Below, piece after piece: positions 9,014 to 19,300 of a DNA stretch of 64,000 bases. Below the pieces are notes generated by a model. The model was not told the DNA's origin, made no database searches, and saw only the letters and a program-made list of their open reading frames with translations. Every line of letters begins with the position of its first letter. Position 1 is the first letter of the stretch. Where the stretch lies: positions 124,001-188,000 of the forward strand of contig NZ_QWEQ01000002.1 in NCBI RefSeq assembly GCF_009936045.1, given 5' to 3'. Both the position numbers and the translations under genes were made by a program. Origin of the DNA: Emergencia sp. 1XD21-10 (GTDB taxonomy: Bacteria; Bacillota; Clostridia; Peptostreptococcales; Anaerovoracaceae).

Positions 9014-10491
9014 TCTTCTCTTCTCCTATCTTTTACTCTTTTGCATTCATCCAAGGCCTGCCCCAGCAGTGCAACGCCTCGCCTGATCTGCTCATCTGTC
9101 ACATTAGAAAAACACAACCTAATATGCCCTTTCCTACTGTGACTGTTATCATAAAACACCCAGCCGGGTGTTATTAGAACACCTTTTTCTTCAGCAATTC
9201 TAAAAAGTTCTCTTTCATTTATACCGTTCTCCAAAGTGCACCACAAAAGCAGCCCGCCTTTAGGCTTCTTATAAGTAATACCTTTGGCACTAATCTTATC
9301 AAGCTCCTCACAAAGAAGATTAAGCCTGGCACTGTAAACCTGCTGTACACACCTGATATGCTTTTCAAACTCACCCGATTCGATATACTCGTTGAGAAAA
9401 TATTGACTGATTCCTCCGATAGTAGTCTCGTCCACGCTAAGAGCATACCCCATCATATACATCAAGTCCGGCGGTCCCACTGCATAGCCGATTTTCATCA
9501 TATACGGAAAGGTCAGCGTAAAAGTATCTACATAGATGACCATTTTATTTGCATCTAAGGCATAAAGACTTGGAATTTGATGATCGCTATAAACAAAATC
9601 TTTCTGATAATCTTCTTCAATAACCGGCACATTATAGGTATTTGCAAGGCGAAGCAATGTCTGGCGCTTGGCAAGAGACATGGTAATTCCTGTCGGATTG
9701 TGATAGTTTGGCTGCGTATAGATGAACTTCGGCTTCCGCTCTCTGAGAGCCTCCTCCAAAAGATCCATCTTCATGCCGTCCTCGTCCATAGGAATCGTGA
9801 TAACTTCAATACCTCGATTATAAAAAATGCTGTAATTGTCCGGCACCATAGGCGCCTCTGCCACAATACAGTCGCCTTCTCGCAGATACATAATCATCAG
9901 ATAAGTGATTGTTTGATTGCTCTCTGCAAAGATTTGGATATTTTTTGTAGTCACATAGATGTTCTGATTGGTCAAAAGCTTTCTGACGTTTTCTCGAAGT
10001 CTCTCTGTCTCCTGCAGAAACTCCTTCGTGCTGGCAACCTTACTGCTGTCAAAAATTCTGGAAACCACATGCTCCATCCCCTGCACAGGATTTAACCTTC
10101 TGTCCATAATCAAACCGCCAAAAGGGATCTGCTCATCGGGCTCAGACTTCCAGTAAATGTCGTTAAACCGCTTCTCAGCTTTGCGAAACTCGTAGCGAAA
10201 AGCTTTTTCTAAAGGAAAAAAACGCTTTCCAAACTCCTGGCTTTCCTGCGGAACCTTGACAAAGTAGCCCTTAGGTTTTTCCCTGGACACCACACACAGT
10301 TCCTTAGCAATAAGCACATCATATGCCTTGATGATAGTATTTCGATGGACGCCGATTTCTTCTGCCAAACGCCGCTCCGCAGGAAGTTTATAGCCTGATG
10401 GAAGTTCTTCCCATAAAATCTTCTTCTCGATTTCTCGTGCGATTTGCTTATAAATCGGTATGCTGCTGCCCTTATCGATCTTTAGCTTCAC
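9010..10491 (-). CDS. MocR-type GntR/aminotransferase regulator lacking the PLP lysine
   Basis: 493-residue two-domain regulator. Residues 10-80 form a GntR winged helix (PIYKQIAREIEKK, LPAERRLAEEIGVHRNTIIKAYDVL). Residues about 120-485 form a fold-type I aminotransferase domain with YTQPNYHNPTG, IEEDYQKDF and a C-terminal GHIRLCFS arginine. The usual lysine that binds PLP is absent: where the family has SK in a motif like TFSKTL.P...IGY, this protein reads TFTLTFPYMMKIGY, with Leu326 (codon CTG, 9514-9516). It may sense a ligand without a Schiff base. It heads a coupled pair with the M20 amidohydrolase, its likely target. Confidence 0.87.
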   Translation of the reverse strand: MKLKIDKGSSIPIYKQIAREIEKKILWEELPSGYKLPAERRLAEEIGVHRNTIIKAYDVLIAKELCVVSREKPKGYFVKVPQESQEFGKRFFPLEKAFRYEFRKAEKRFNDIYWKSEPDEQIPFGGLIMDRRLNPVQGMEHVVSRIFDSSKVASTKEFLQETERLRENVRKLLTNQNIYVTTKNIQIFAESNQTITYLMIMYLREGDCIVAEAPMVPDNYSIFYNRGIEVITIPMDEDGMKMDLLEEALRERKPKFIYTQPNYHNPTGITMSLAKRQTLLRLANTYNVPVIEEDYQKDFVYSDHQIPSLYALDANKMVIYVDTFTLTFPYMMKIGYAVGPPDLMYMMGYALSVDETTIGGISQYFLNEYIESGEFEKHIRCVQQVYSARLNLLCEELDKISAKGITYKKPKGGLLLWCTLENGINERELFRIAEEKGVLITPGWVFYDNSHSRKGHIRLCFSNVTDEQIRRGVALLGQALDECKRVKDRRREE

Positions 10492-10626
10492 CCTATCACA
10501 TCCTATTCTGCTAAAGCAATCCCTTTTTTTGTGTAAAAAGGCTTTTCACGCGGGTTTCTGCGCAAAAATCCTTCTCCATTCGTCGTTTATATTATTTTAA
10601 ACTTCTGCGCCGAATTATGCAAGAGG

Positions 10627-11883
10627 TTATGCGTTTTGGGCTCTCAGTTTTTTTACATATCTGTCCCAAACAGTTAGCATCAGGATACCAACAATCATAA
10701 TAGCTACGATTGCAATGAACAGATAACGATAACCGCTTTCTCCGAAAGTATCCAGAATCTTACCGGAGCAGAACGGAACGATAACTTCCGGCAAATAGCC
10801 CAGTGTACATACTAAACCGATTGCAGTACCTGCAACTCTGATAGGCACACCACCTTCATCCATCATGGAGAATACCATGATGTAACCACCGTACATACCT
10901 GCATAAATCATGATACAAAGCACGATGAATAAAGTAGAACTCATATTGCCCATAACCACCATCAAAAGTGTACCCAGAGCCATCATAGAGAACGTAACAT
11001 ACATAACCTTGGATCTTCCCAGTTTGTCAGCAATAGCGCCACCGCCAAATGCAGCGATAGGTCTTACATACTGTGCAGCGATTGTAACAAATGCACCTGC
11101 TGTTGCCACCATTCCAAATCTGGAAGTTGCATACGGTGTAAAATAGTAGAATGCAATGTTCATTACATAAGTACAGCAGAGGATTGCAGACAGAATCCAT
11201 ACAGCTGGCATCTTGATAACTTCTTTTACCTGTGCAAGGCTGATTTTTTCTTTCTGTTCACCAACTTTTTCTGTTGTATCCGGTTTATTTTCTTTCATGA
11301 TGAAGAACAGCAGTATGCCAAGTGCGATTGCAATTGCAGAATAATATACAATTACACCATTAAGTCCTGCGGCGTCGCCTGCTTTTTTGCTGAAATATCC
11401 AAAGATAGAAACAATCGCAATACCGTCAACTGCATATACCAGACCTCTTCCACCGTCCATAAATCCGTATGCTTTACTCTGTTCGTTTTCGTTGGAAATC
11501 TCACGAAGACTCTTCAGAAGGGATGGCCAGAATGCGAACAAGGAAGTGAATCCCCATAATGCGTAAATACCCAGCAGCATTACGTAGTTAGGATTCAGCA
11601 GGTGCAAAATTCCACCAAGTCCAGTCAAAATCAAAGATACTGACATCAGCTTCCTGGTGGAAACCATGTCGGCAACAACACCGCCGAATAAATAGGAAAT
11701 CATTCCAAAAATACCAAACATGGAACCGAAAGTACCCATCTGCGTGTTGTTTAAATGATATGTTTCCAGATAGGCGTCATAGAAATATGATCTGAAATAT
11801 GGCATACCATAAATCATAGCGCCTGCGATGGTGATAATCACCAGGTGAAACATATGCTTTTTAAGCTTACTTTCTCCGCTCAT
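10627..11883 (-). CDS. MFS transporter
   Basis: 418-residue integral membrane protein of the major facilitator superfamily with about 12 hydrophobic segments. The short loop FGGVVADMVSTRKLMSV matches the MFS loop 2-3 signature, and GGGAIADKLGRSKVMYV is its counterpart in the second half; a hydrophilic stretch PDTTEKVGEQKEK separates the halves. The start has AAGGAG upstream. It precedes the MocR-type regulator by 135 bp on the same strand, so it may import the substrate of the M20 amidohydrolase (inference). Substrate not recognisable. Confidence 0.87.
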   Translation of the reverse strand: MSGESKLKKHMFHLVIITIAGAMIYGMPYFRSYFYDAYLETYHLNNTQMGTFGSMFGIFGMISYLFGGVVADMVSTRKLMSVSLILTGLGGILHLLNPNYVMLLGIYALWGFTSLFAFWPSLLKSLREISNENEQSKAYGFMDGGRGLVYAVDGIAIVSIFGYFSKKAGDAAGLNGVIVYYSAIAIALGILLFFIMKENKPDTTEKVGEQKEKISLAQVKEVIKMPAVWILSAILCCTYVMNIAFYYFTPYATSRFGMVATAGAFVTIAAQYVRPIAAFGGGAIADKLGRSKVMYVTFSMMALGTLLMVVMGNMSSTLFIVLCIMIYAGMYGGYIMVFSMMDEGGVPIRVAGTAIGLVCTLGYLPEVIVPFCSGKILDTFGESGYRYLFIAIVAIMIVGILMLTVWDRYVKKLRAQNA

Positions 11884-11983
11884 TTTTCTTTCTCCTTTTT
11901 AGAAAATTTTTAAAATAGTTATAATATCTTTTTTTATTATACGAAAAAAAGACTCAATATAAAGTACCAAAAAATTAAAAAAA

Positions 11984-12007
11984 GCATTTTGGACTAGTCC
12001 AAAATGC
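11984..12007 (-). terminator. Hairpin with long U-tract upstream of the MFS gene
   Basis: Perfect dyad GCATTTTGGA-CTAG-TCCAAAATGC, followed on the minus strand by TTTTTTTAATTTTTT. It has the form of an intrinsic terminator for transcripts coming from the toxin/immunity side, but it lies only 100 bp ahead of the MFS start and could instead act in that leader. Confidence 0.7.
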
Positions 12008-12016
12008 AAAAACACA

Positions 12017-12051
12017 CCAAAAGGCTCCACCTTTTAGGTAGAGCCTTTTGG
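12017..12051 (-). terminator. Second hairpin downstream of the immunity-like gene
   Basis: Stem CCAAAAGGCTC / GAGCCTTTTGG, 11 perfect pairs, extended inside by CACC/GGTA pairing. The minus strand continues TGTGTTTTT. It stands 170 bp after the stop of the gene at 12220 and just ahead of the hairpin at 11984-12007, making a tandem terminator or attenuator pair. The rest of 11884-12219 contains A/T-rich sequence and no gene that I can support. Confidence 0.65.
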
Positions 12052-12219
12052 CTGCGATATTAATTAAGAAAGAACGTTCAAAAGAAATAATCTGTAACCC
12101 TATCTCCTTTTGACATTCTCAGTATAGCAAGAGAATGTGACGATTCTGTGAAAAAAAGTTATCGCTATTGTGTTGAAAAAATTAAGATTTATTAAGAGTT
12201 GTTCTATCTTTTTCTTTCT

Positions 12220-13326
12220 TCAAAGGTAATTCTTCAATGCATCAAAAAACTCTTCTGCCTGTCCATTGGGATTTGCGTTTCTGGTTGCTTCCAATTCTAT
12301 GTCCTCATATTCATATCCGTGGATAATAACCGCAATATCCTTACCAAAGACCTTTTTAAAGAATCCATCTTCTTGTAATTTTCGTACTGCAGATGAAGTT
12401 AGTTCCAGAAGTTTCTTCCAGTCAGTCTCTCTTTCTTCCAAAAGATACATCAAATCTTTTTCTTCCTGATTCCAAAAGGCATAGTTCCATCTTTCCTCAC
12501 CAACTTGATGTTCTTCTGTATTAAAACTGATAGCAAAATCCGTCACTTCATCTCCGCTATGATTTATAAATACCGAGATTGCGTAAATATTTTCATTTTT
12601 CCATGAAGTTACTGTGTTTTTCAAGGCTTTGGAAATATCTGTTTTACATAACGGTTTCTTCACAGTTTTCTGTTTTCCCGTAATTAAACTCCTTATCACT
12701 GGAGGAACACGTACCTCACTAACGTCGTTCATCATACATTTTAGTAAGTTCCCTGTTCTATCATAAAAAAATTCAAATCGAAATGTTTCTTCAGAAAACA
12801 AATTCCAATAAGCTGCTACTTCTTTGCGTGTTGCACAAAACATTTTGTCTGTATTATCGTATTCGTATTCTTCAAAAGCAAAATCAAACGAACTCTTATT
12901 ATACGCTGTCAGAAAAATATTCTTTTTCATGTGTTCTTTTTCATATATAGAAACTGTAATGTTTGTCGGGCTTCCTCTATTTATTGAGTATTCAATATTA
13001 TCTTTTCTGCCAATCCACTCAAAGGAAGATAAAACAAGATTTTCAACTAACACTAAATTCTTATCATTAAAATAATAAATATAATCAGGAGTCGTCTTTG
13101 GTTTTATTTTTAATATCCTACCTCTCGAAATATTAGTAACAAAAATTTCTTCTAATAAGCTAGGGCAATAATATCCACGAGATAAACTCTGACCACCTTT
13201 GGAATACTCTACTCGAAACACTTCTTTCCTTTTTATGCAGTTTTCCATTTTTTCTATATTTTCATCTGTGAGGATTTGGCGAATCAGTTGATTCGCCAAA
13301 TCTATATATTCTTTTTTCTTATTCAT
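12220..13326 (-). CDS. Putative immunity protein for the Rhs toxin (DUF4303-like C-terminal part)
   Basis: 368-residue cytosolic protein with no signal peptide or membrane segment. It starts 11 bp after the toxin gene stop, the position where polymorphic toxins carry their cognate immunity gene; that is the main evidence. The C-terminal part (about 225-368), with TDFAISFNTEEHQVGEERWNYAFW, a conserved-looking IHGYEYEDIELEA and a closing NPNGQAEEFF, resembles DUF4303-type immunity domains by pattern; this is from memory. The N-terminal 220 residues are not recognised. At 368 residues it is long for an immunity protein and might be two-domain. Confidence 0.6.
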   Translation of the reverse strand: MNKKKEYIDLANQLIRQILTDENIEKMENCIKRKEVFRVEYSKGGQSLSRGYYCPSLLEEIFVTNISRGRILKIKPKTTPDYIYYFNDKNLVLVENLVLSSFEWIGRKDNIEYSINRGSPTNITVSIYEKEHMKKNIFLTAYNKSSFDFAFEEYEYDNTDKMFCATRKEVAAYWNLFSEETFRFEFFYDRTGNLLKCMMNDVSEVRVPPVIRSLITGKQKTVKKPLCKTDISKALKNTVTSWKNENIYAISVFINHSGDEVTDFAISFNTEEHQVGEERWNYAFWNQEEKDLMYLLEERETDWKKLLELTSSAVRKLQEDGFFKKVFGKDIAVIIHGYEYEDIELEATRNANPNGQAEEFFDALKNYL

Positions 13327-13337
13327 ACCAAATCCCT

Positions 13338-16300
13338 TTAAAATGGTGCTGCCTTATCCAATGCAGTGATAAACGCTCTTAGATTCTTTAATGCATTTTC
13401 AACTTTTCTTTTTTTGTTGCCTTTCTTATCGTATGCCGATTGAATCATCGAGTTCACTATATCAAAATAATCATTTCGGTGAAGCCTTTTATGAAGCCCT
13501 TTTTTTATTTTTATTTTATTTATTGGATTCTCAATCTTTATTCCTACCTTATTCAAGATATCTCTTGCTGGTTTTGCTCTTGTCTTTGTTCTTGCAACAA
13601 TATGGTGTTCTTCATACTTATCTTTATATTTTCTCTTTGCTTTAGAAAAGCTTTTCCCAATTGCTTTTGATAGAGACTTCGCCTTTGACTTCACATACTC
13701 GGAGGCTCCGCTTAAAGTATTCTCAATACCTCTAATAGCTCTTCCCCACGCCTCCTGAAACTCTTTTGTAGTTGTAAGATAGGTTAGAGTAATGCCACCT
13801 ATTACAATTGCCGCTCCTTTTGCAATCCACGGGATAAAGAATATTCCAAAATGCCCACTCGGATCAACGTAATTCACCGGGTTATTCGCACAATACGCAT
13901 ACAAATGCAGCGTGTTCGGGTCATTCTCACTACCCCTGTACGTATCCTCCGTCAAGAACCTTTTATCCGCCGGGTCATAATACCTGGCATTCAGGTAATA
14001 AAGCCCCGTGCTCGCATCATAAATTCCTCCGGTATAGCAGATTTCGTTATACAAATCCCCGTGGACAGTCGTCTCGCCAAAATCACTGCATTCATAAGAG
14101 TTTGCACAGTTTCCGCTGCTGTCCAAAATACTAGTCGTGCTGGCACGGATATCCTTGTTGTAGAAGTAATAATCCTTACCAGTTTCAGCATCCCGCTCAG
14201 CAGCAATGATATTTCCGGCATCACCTAGAAGATTCAGAGACTTCTTCCCTACACTGCCGTCAGTAAAGACTACACTGCCGCATCCATAAGCATAGTGCGT
14301 CTCTTCGGAATCCTTGCCCTGTACCTGCTCATACTTGGCAATACGCTGACCCTGACCGTTATACAGATTCTCCTGCCGGAAGACTTCCGCACCATTTTCT
14401 GTATAGGTCACCGTATCCAGACGATTATCCGCATCATAGGAAAAATCCTTAACCGCATTGCCGTCTACTTCTTTAATTTGATTTCCGTTAGCATCATAGC
14501 TATAAACAGCACTTCCTTTTGTAATCAACTGATTTAAGCTGTTATAGGTGCTTGTAGTCGTTATTCCTTTCTCAGTTTCAGTCAAGCAGTTACCTACAGT
14601 GTCATAGGTATATCGAATGCCATTTCCCAATACCATTCGACCTAGATTATCGTACTCATAGTATCTTCTCTCATTTATCTGCTTATCTGTTTCCGTAGAA
14701 TAAACATTTTTCCTTACTTCTTCTACAATCTGGTCATCATAATTATAGGTATAAATATATTTTTCAGCCTCTCCGTCCCGCTCACTGTCAGTTACTGTGA
14801 TAGATGTATTTCGATCCAGCTTATCATACCCATAAGTCTTCAATGCATAGCCGGTGCCACCGAGAGCCTCTCTGTTGTCCTTAATCGTTTCAATCTGCCC
14901 ACGGACGTTGTGTGTGTATTCACGAAGCACTGCGCGGCCTGTGCTCGTAACCGCCGTAATCTCAGAGAGTCTGCCGTAATCATCATAGGCATATTCCAGT
15001 GCCTCTACCTGACTGTCAAATCCGGACGGATAGCTTACCCGTACAAGGCGGTCATCATTGTCATAAGCATAAGTAATCCTCCTTGCTTCAAGCTGTCCTT
15101 CACTTGGCTGTGCACCCTCACAAGAAACCTCCGCCTCGCTGATCAGGTTTCCACTTTCATCATACCTTGTTTCCGTCCATCTGTAAAGGGTTTTGCTTCC
15201 GCTCTCAAAAGCATAATCCTTCATCTCTGATACGTTACCGCCAGTATCATAAGAAAACTCTGTCCGCAGTGTCTGCGCACCTGCTGCATCAAAATAATTG
15301 ATTGCAATTTCCCTGTCCAGACTGTCATACTCGTAAGTCCTGTAGTTTCCTGCAGCATCCGTCTCTTTGGAAAGGGTTCCATCCTCAGCATATCCATAGG
15401 TCTTCGTAATTTCTCCATCAGCGGCATTTCCGATGGTGGATTCGCTGATAACCTGCCCGGAAAGATTTGTAACAGTTCTGCTCTTCGTACCGTTTGCCAT
15501 GGTAATCGTAACCGAAGAGGCTTCATTTCCCTCCGTTGGGTCTGCATAACTGACTGAGGTTTTCACGGCAGATACGTTCGCATCTTGTACGAACTCCGTC
15601 AGTCTGCCCTCTATGTCATAAGCCATCGTGTCTGAATTAAAAAAGGAACTATGGTCGACTCTTACTGCCTGATCCTGATCGTTATAAAACGTCTTACTTT
15701 GAATTGAGAATTCTCCAGGTCTGCATCCCTTCGCTTCTCTGTCGTAGTCTGCATCACGAATGGTTCGTATCTGATTGCCTCTGGCATCATAGAGATACGC
15801 AGTGATGGCAGTATCCGCCATGGTCTGCCCTTCCCCTAAAGTGACCTGACTCAGGCAATTTCCTGACTTATCGTAGGTGTAGTAGGTGGAAATACCTTGG
15901 CTATCCTGACGAAGGACATTACCACTTCCGTCTGTAAAAGTTTTGCTCACCTGACTTCCAGAAACTGTAGTCGTAATCTTAGCATAAACTTTCTCTGTAT
16001 CCCCAAGGGCTGCGTTTTTATCAATGGAGCCATAATGGATAGACGTAGACTCACTTCTCTGCTTGCCTCCAGTGGTTGTCACAGTGTTTGCAACGCGATT
16101 CATATTGTCATAGGTATAGCTTACGCTCTCTGTCTGTGACTTTCCATTCTCTGTTGTAGTAGTCGTCTGGCTGCTTACCGCATCGTTTGCTGTATAGCTG
16201 GTTACAACCGTGGTGATACGGCTGCCTTCCTGCTCTGTAGCCCTTGTCACTCTGCCAAAACTGTCATAGGTATAAAAGCCCATAGACTTCAATACGCCGC

Positions 16301-19300
16301 AAACAGTAACGGTGCTTTCCAGCTCTCTGCCCATCAGGTCATATTTCGTAACGGTCACTGTAACGGTATCGCCTACGGTTTCCGTAGTAGTCTCCGTCTT
16401 ATTACCCGCACTGTCATAGGTGTATGAATAAGTCACAGTACTGGTCACAACGCCGTTGATACTTTCTGTCTCAGATTCGATTTCTCCATAAAGGAAATCA
16501 TCAATATCTCCGTCTTCTTCTGTATAGTAGTCATAGTCTGTACGGACTCCTGTAATATTGTCAAACTGTGAAGTCAGATTTCCAAAGATGTCATAGAGAT
16601 AGGTGAAATCGCCTGTGACAGTACTGCCTCGCCTTGTGATTTCACGACTTGGAAAATCTTCATCAAATTCTCCAGTATTGTCGTATTCATACTCAACCAG
16701 TTCCTCCCACTGACTGATTTCTGTGGCTTCTTCTGTCACATTTAAGGTATCATCGTATTCTGTAGTCGTCACATAAGTATCAATCTGCTCTGTTACAAGA
16801 CCTGTTTCTTCACCAATTACCTCATAAGTAACCTGCTCTGTGGTCTTTGCCAGCATTTCATCGCGATAGGAATATGCCGTGACGAGACCATTTCCGTCGA
16901 CTACCTCCAGACAGTTTCCCGATGCCACGTCAAAGGCAGCTGTTTCTTCGCTCAATGTAAAGCCATCTTTTTTCACGGCAGTTACAGTCTGTTCCATGCC
17001 TTCTGCGCCTTTACTGCGAGTAAACAAAAGACTTTCTCCGTCTGGATAGACTGCTTCCTTTACGCTGCCATCTCTGTCTGCCTCTATCTGATAGACATTT
17101 CCTGCAGCATCTGTCATGATTTTTAAGTTTCCATTTCCGTCATACCCATAGGTAAAGCTTGCGCCGATTTCTCCGCCTGTTCCCAGCTTTGTCGCCTTGG
17201 AAAGACGACCATCTGCATAAGTATATGCCATACCGCTTCCGTCAGGCATGATGACTTTCTTGACTGTTGCAGGGTCAGTACCTGCCTTATCGTTATATAC
17301 AAAAGTCATTTCCAGATTATTGCTTGTCATGACGCTTTTGACAAGCCCTGTATAAAGATCATAGGTAAAGAGAAGGAAATTTCCATTCGGCTCTTCCATA
17401 TATACAAGCTGCCCGGATGCACTAAAATAGTAGCTGAGATTCTCCTTAGTTTCTACAAGGTAAGCTGCTTCTATCGTCTTTTCTACTTTGCCATCCTGTG
17501 ACCCAGTACTCTTATCCGGAAGCTTTATGGTAATCTTTCCTTCCTCGCCGGAAAACTTGCGAAGTGTCAGGTATTTTCCCATGGATGAAATATACTCGCC
17601 GCTTGCGTTAGGCTCCTTTGTAAAGAAGAATAACGTGCCGGAACTATCCTTCATCACAAGCCTTTGCCCTGTCTCCAGTTTATCGCTGTAATCTGTCGAA
17701 AGAAGCTCAATATCATAATTATGGTTCCAGCCGATACCAAAAGCTGATTTTGAAGATGCCATACTGTTGTAGGTGCGCGTAAGTTCCACAGGAAGCTGTT
17801 CATTCGGCAAGGTCAAGTCGGTCTGCTCATAGAAGAAGTTCCCCTGACTCTTTTCGATAGCGCCGCTGCCAGAAGGCATCTGAAAATCTGCATAGTTCCA
17901 ATATTCTTTATATCCAAGGCGTTTGATGAACTCATTCTCATCAACCACAGTACTTTCTGCTTCGTCAGAAAAAGCACTATAGCTGATGACCGCTCCCTTA
18001 TTATCTCTTTTAACAGCACGAACCCGGTAGTAAAATCTGGTCTCGTAGTCTGCGTTAGGCTCAACAAAGCAGCCTGCATTTACTTCCGCCAAAGGCTCCT
18101 GCAGCAAAGGATCAAAGCCCTTTTCTGTACTGCGATAAATTTCGTAGCTGATATCCTCCGGCAATCTTTCCGGAATCTTCCACTTCAGATAAGTCTTATA
18201 ATTGATCTTATCCTTGGCAGAAAGACCTTTTGGACGGTAGTTTTCCATTCCGTCTATGACAAAGGTTTCCGTCTCCAGCCTGTCAAGGGTAAGCATAACT
18301 TCTGATGGCATGCCGTTTTCTTTGACCGCCTTGATGGTCAGACTTTCGCTTGTAAGAGAGCCGTCTGACAGAGATAGAATCTCCACAGTTTCCCCTGCTT
18401 TAATCTCTACAAAATCCCCCGTCGTCTTTGCATAGTAAGTACAGTCTTCCTCAGATTCCCTTAAGGTAAAGCTGACCATATTTTCCATGGTAACAAGCCC
18501 TTCGCCCTTTTCATTAAAGGAAATCTTCTCCGCCCGTGCATTTTCTATGAGTGTGCTGCTATAAGCTGCGCCGCCGAAAAGTCCATGGGTTACAGCAGCG
18601 ACGCAGTATGGTCTTCCTTCCTCATATTTTCCCTTACCGTCTTCTGTTTTTAGACTACTGGTCTGGCTGTTTTCTTCTGCTTTCTGATTCTCAATGTACC
18701 AGTCGGCGCTAGAAAGAGTAAAGCTTCTGAAAAAGCCTGCAGTCAGCTGCATATATGCTGCATCTGTGCCAAATATGATCTGCGGGCTGTCATAGTTTTG
18801 ATCGTCCGGTCTTTCGATACGAAAAGCCGGATCTACAATTGTTGGCGCTGGACAATTCTCGTCCTTATATATATCACAGGTTACAGTTTTCACGTTACCT
18901 GCAATGTCCATTACTTCCAGTTTGATGGTATACCAGCCGGCTGCATAGTTTTCGTTATACAGACCTATGTCGCCGAAAAGCGCATCTTCCTTTTCTGTAT
19001 CACCAGAAAGCACCTCTCTGTAGCTTTCATCTGCCGCTGATTTTTCTTTGATATATATTTTCCAGCCGGAAAATTCTTCATCTGCAGCGCTGCCTCTGAT
19101 GATACCCTGATCTGCCTCTGCAATCTCTGCTGTAGGAAGAGTCTTATCCACTCTGATATTGATGGTTCTCTCTTCGCCCGGCAGACCGTCCTGATCAATT
19201 GCCCGCACGCTGAGTATATATGTACCTTCTTTATCCGGAAGCACTGCGGTAAAAGTGCCGGAAAGTGTCGTAATGCCGGTAATATCGGTCCAGTCCGCAT

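Noticed and set aside
12061-12120. GAACGTTC palindrome as an SOS box
   Set aside because: It lacks the four-base spacer of GAAC-N4-GTTC and no gene start follows closely.
14000-18000. Rhs YD-repeat coding region as a tandem DNA repeat or CRISPR-like array
   Set aside because: The repeats are protein-level YD motifs with diverged DNA, not identical short repeats with spacers.
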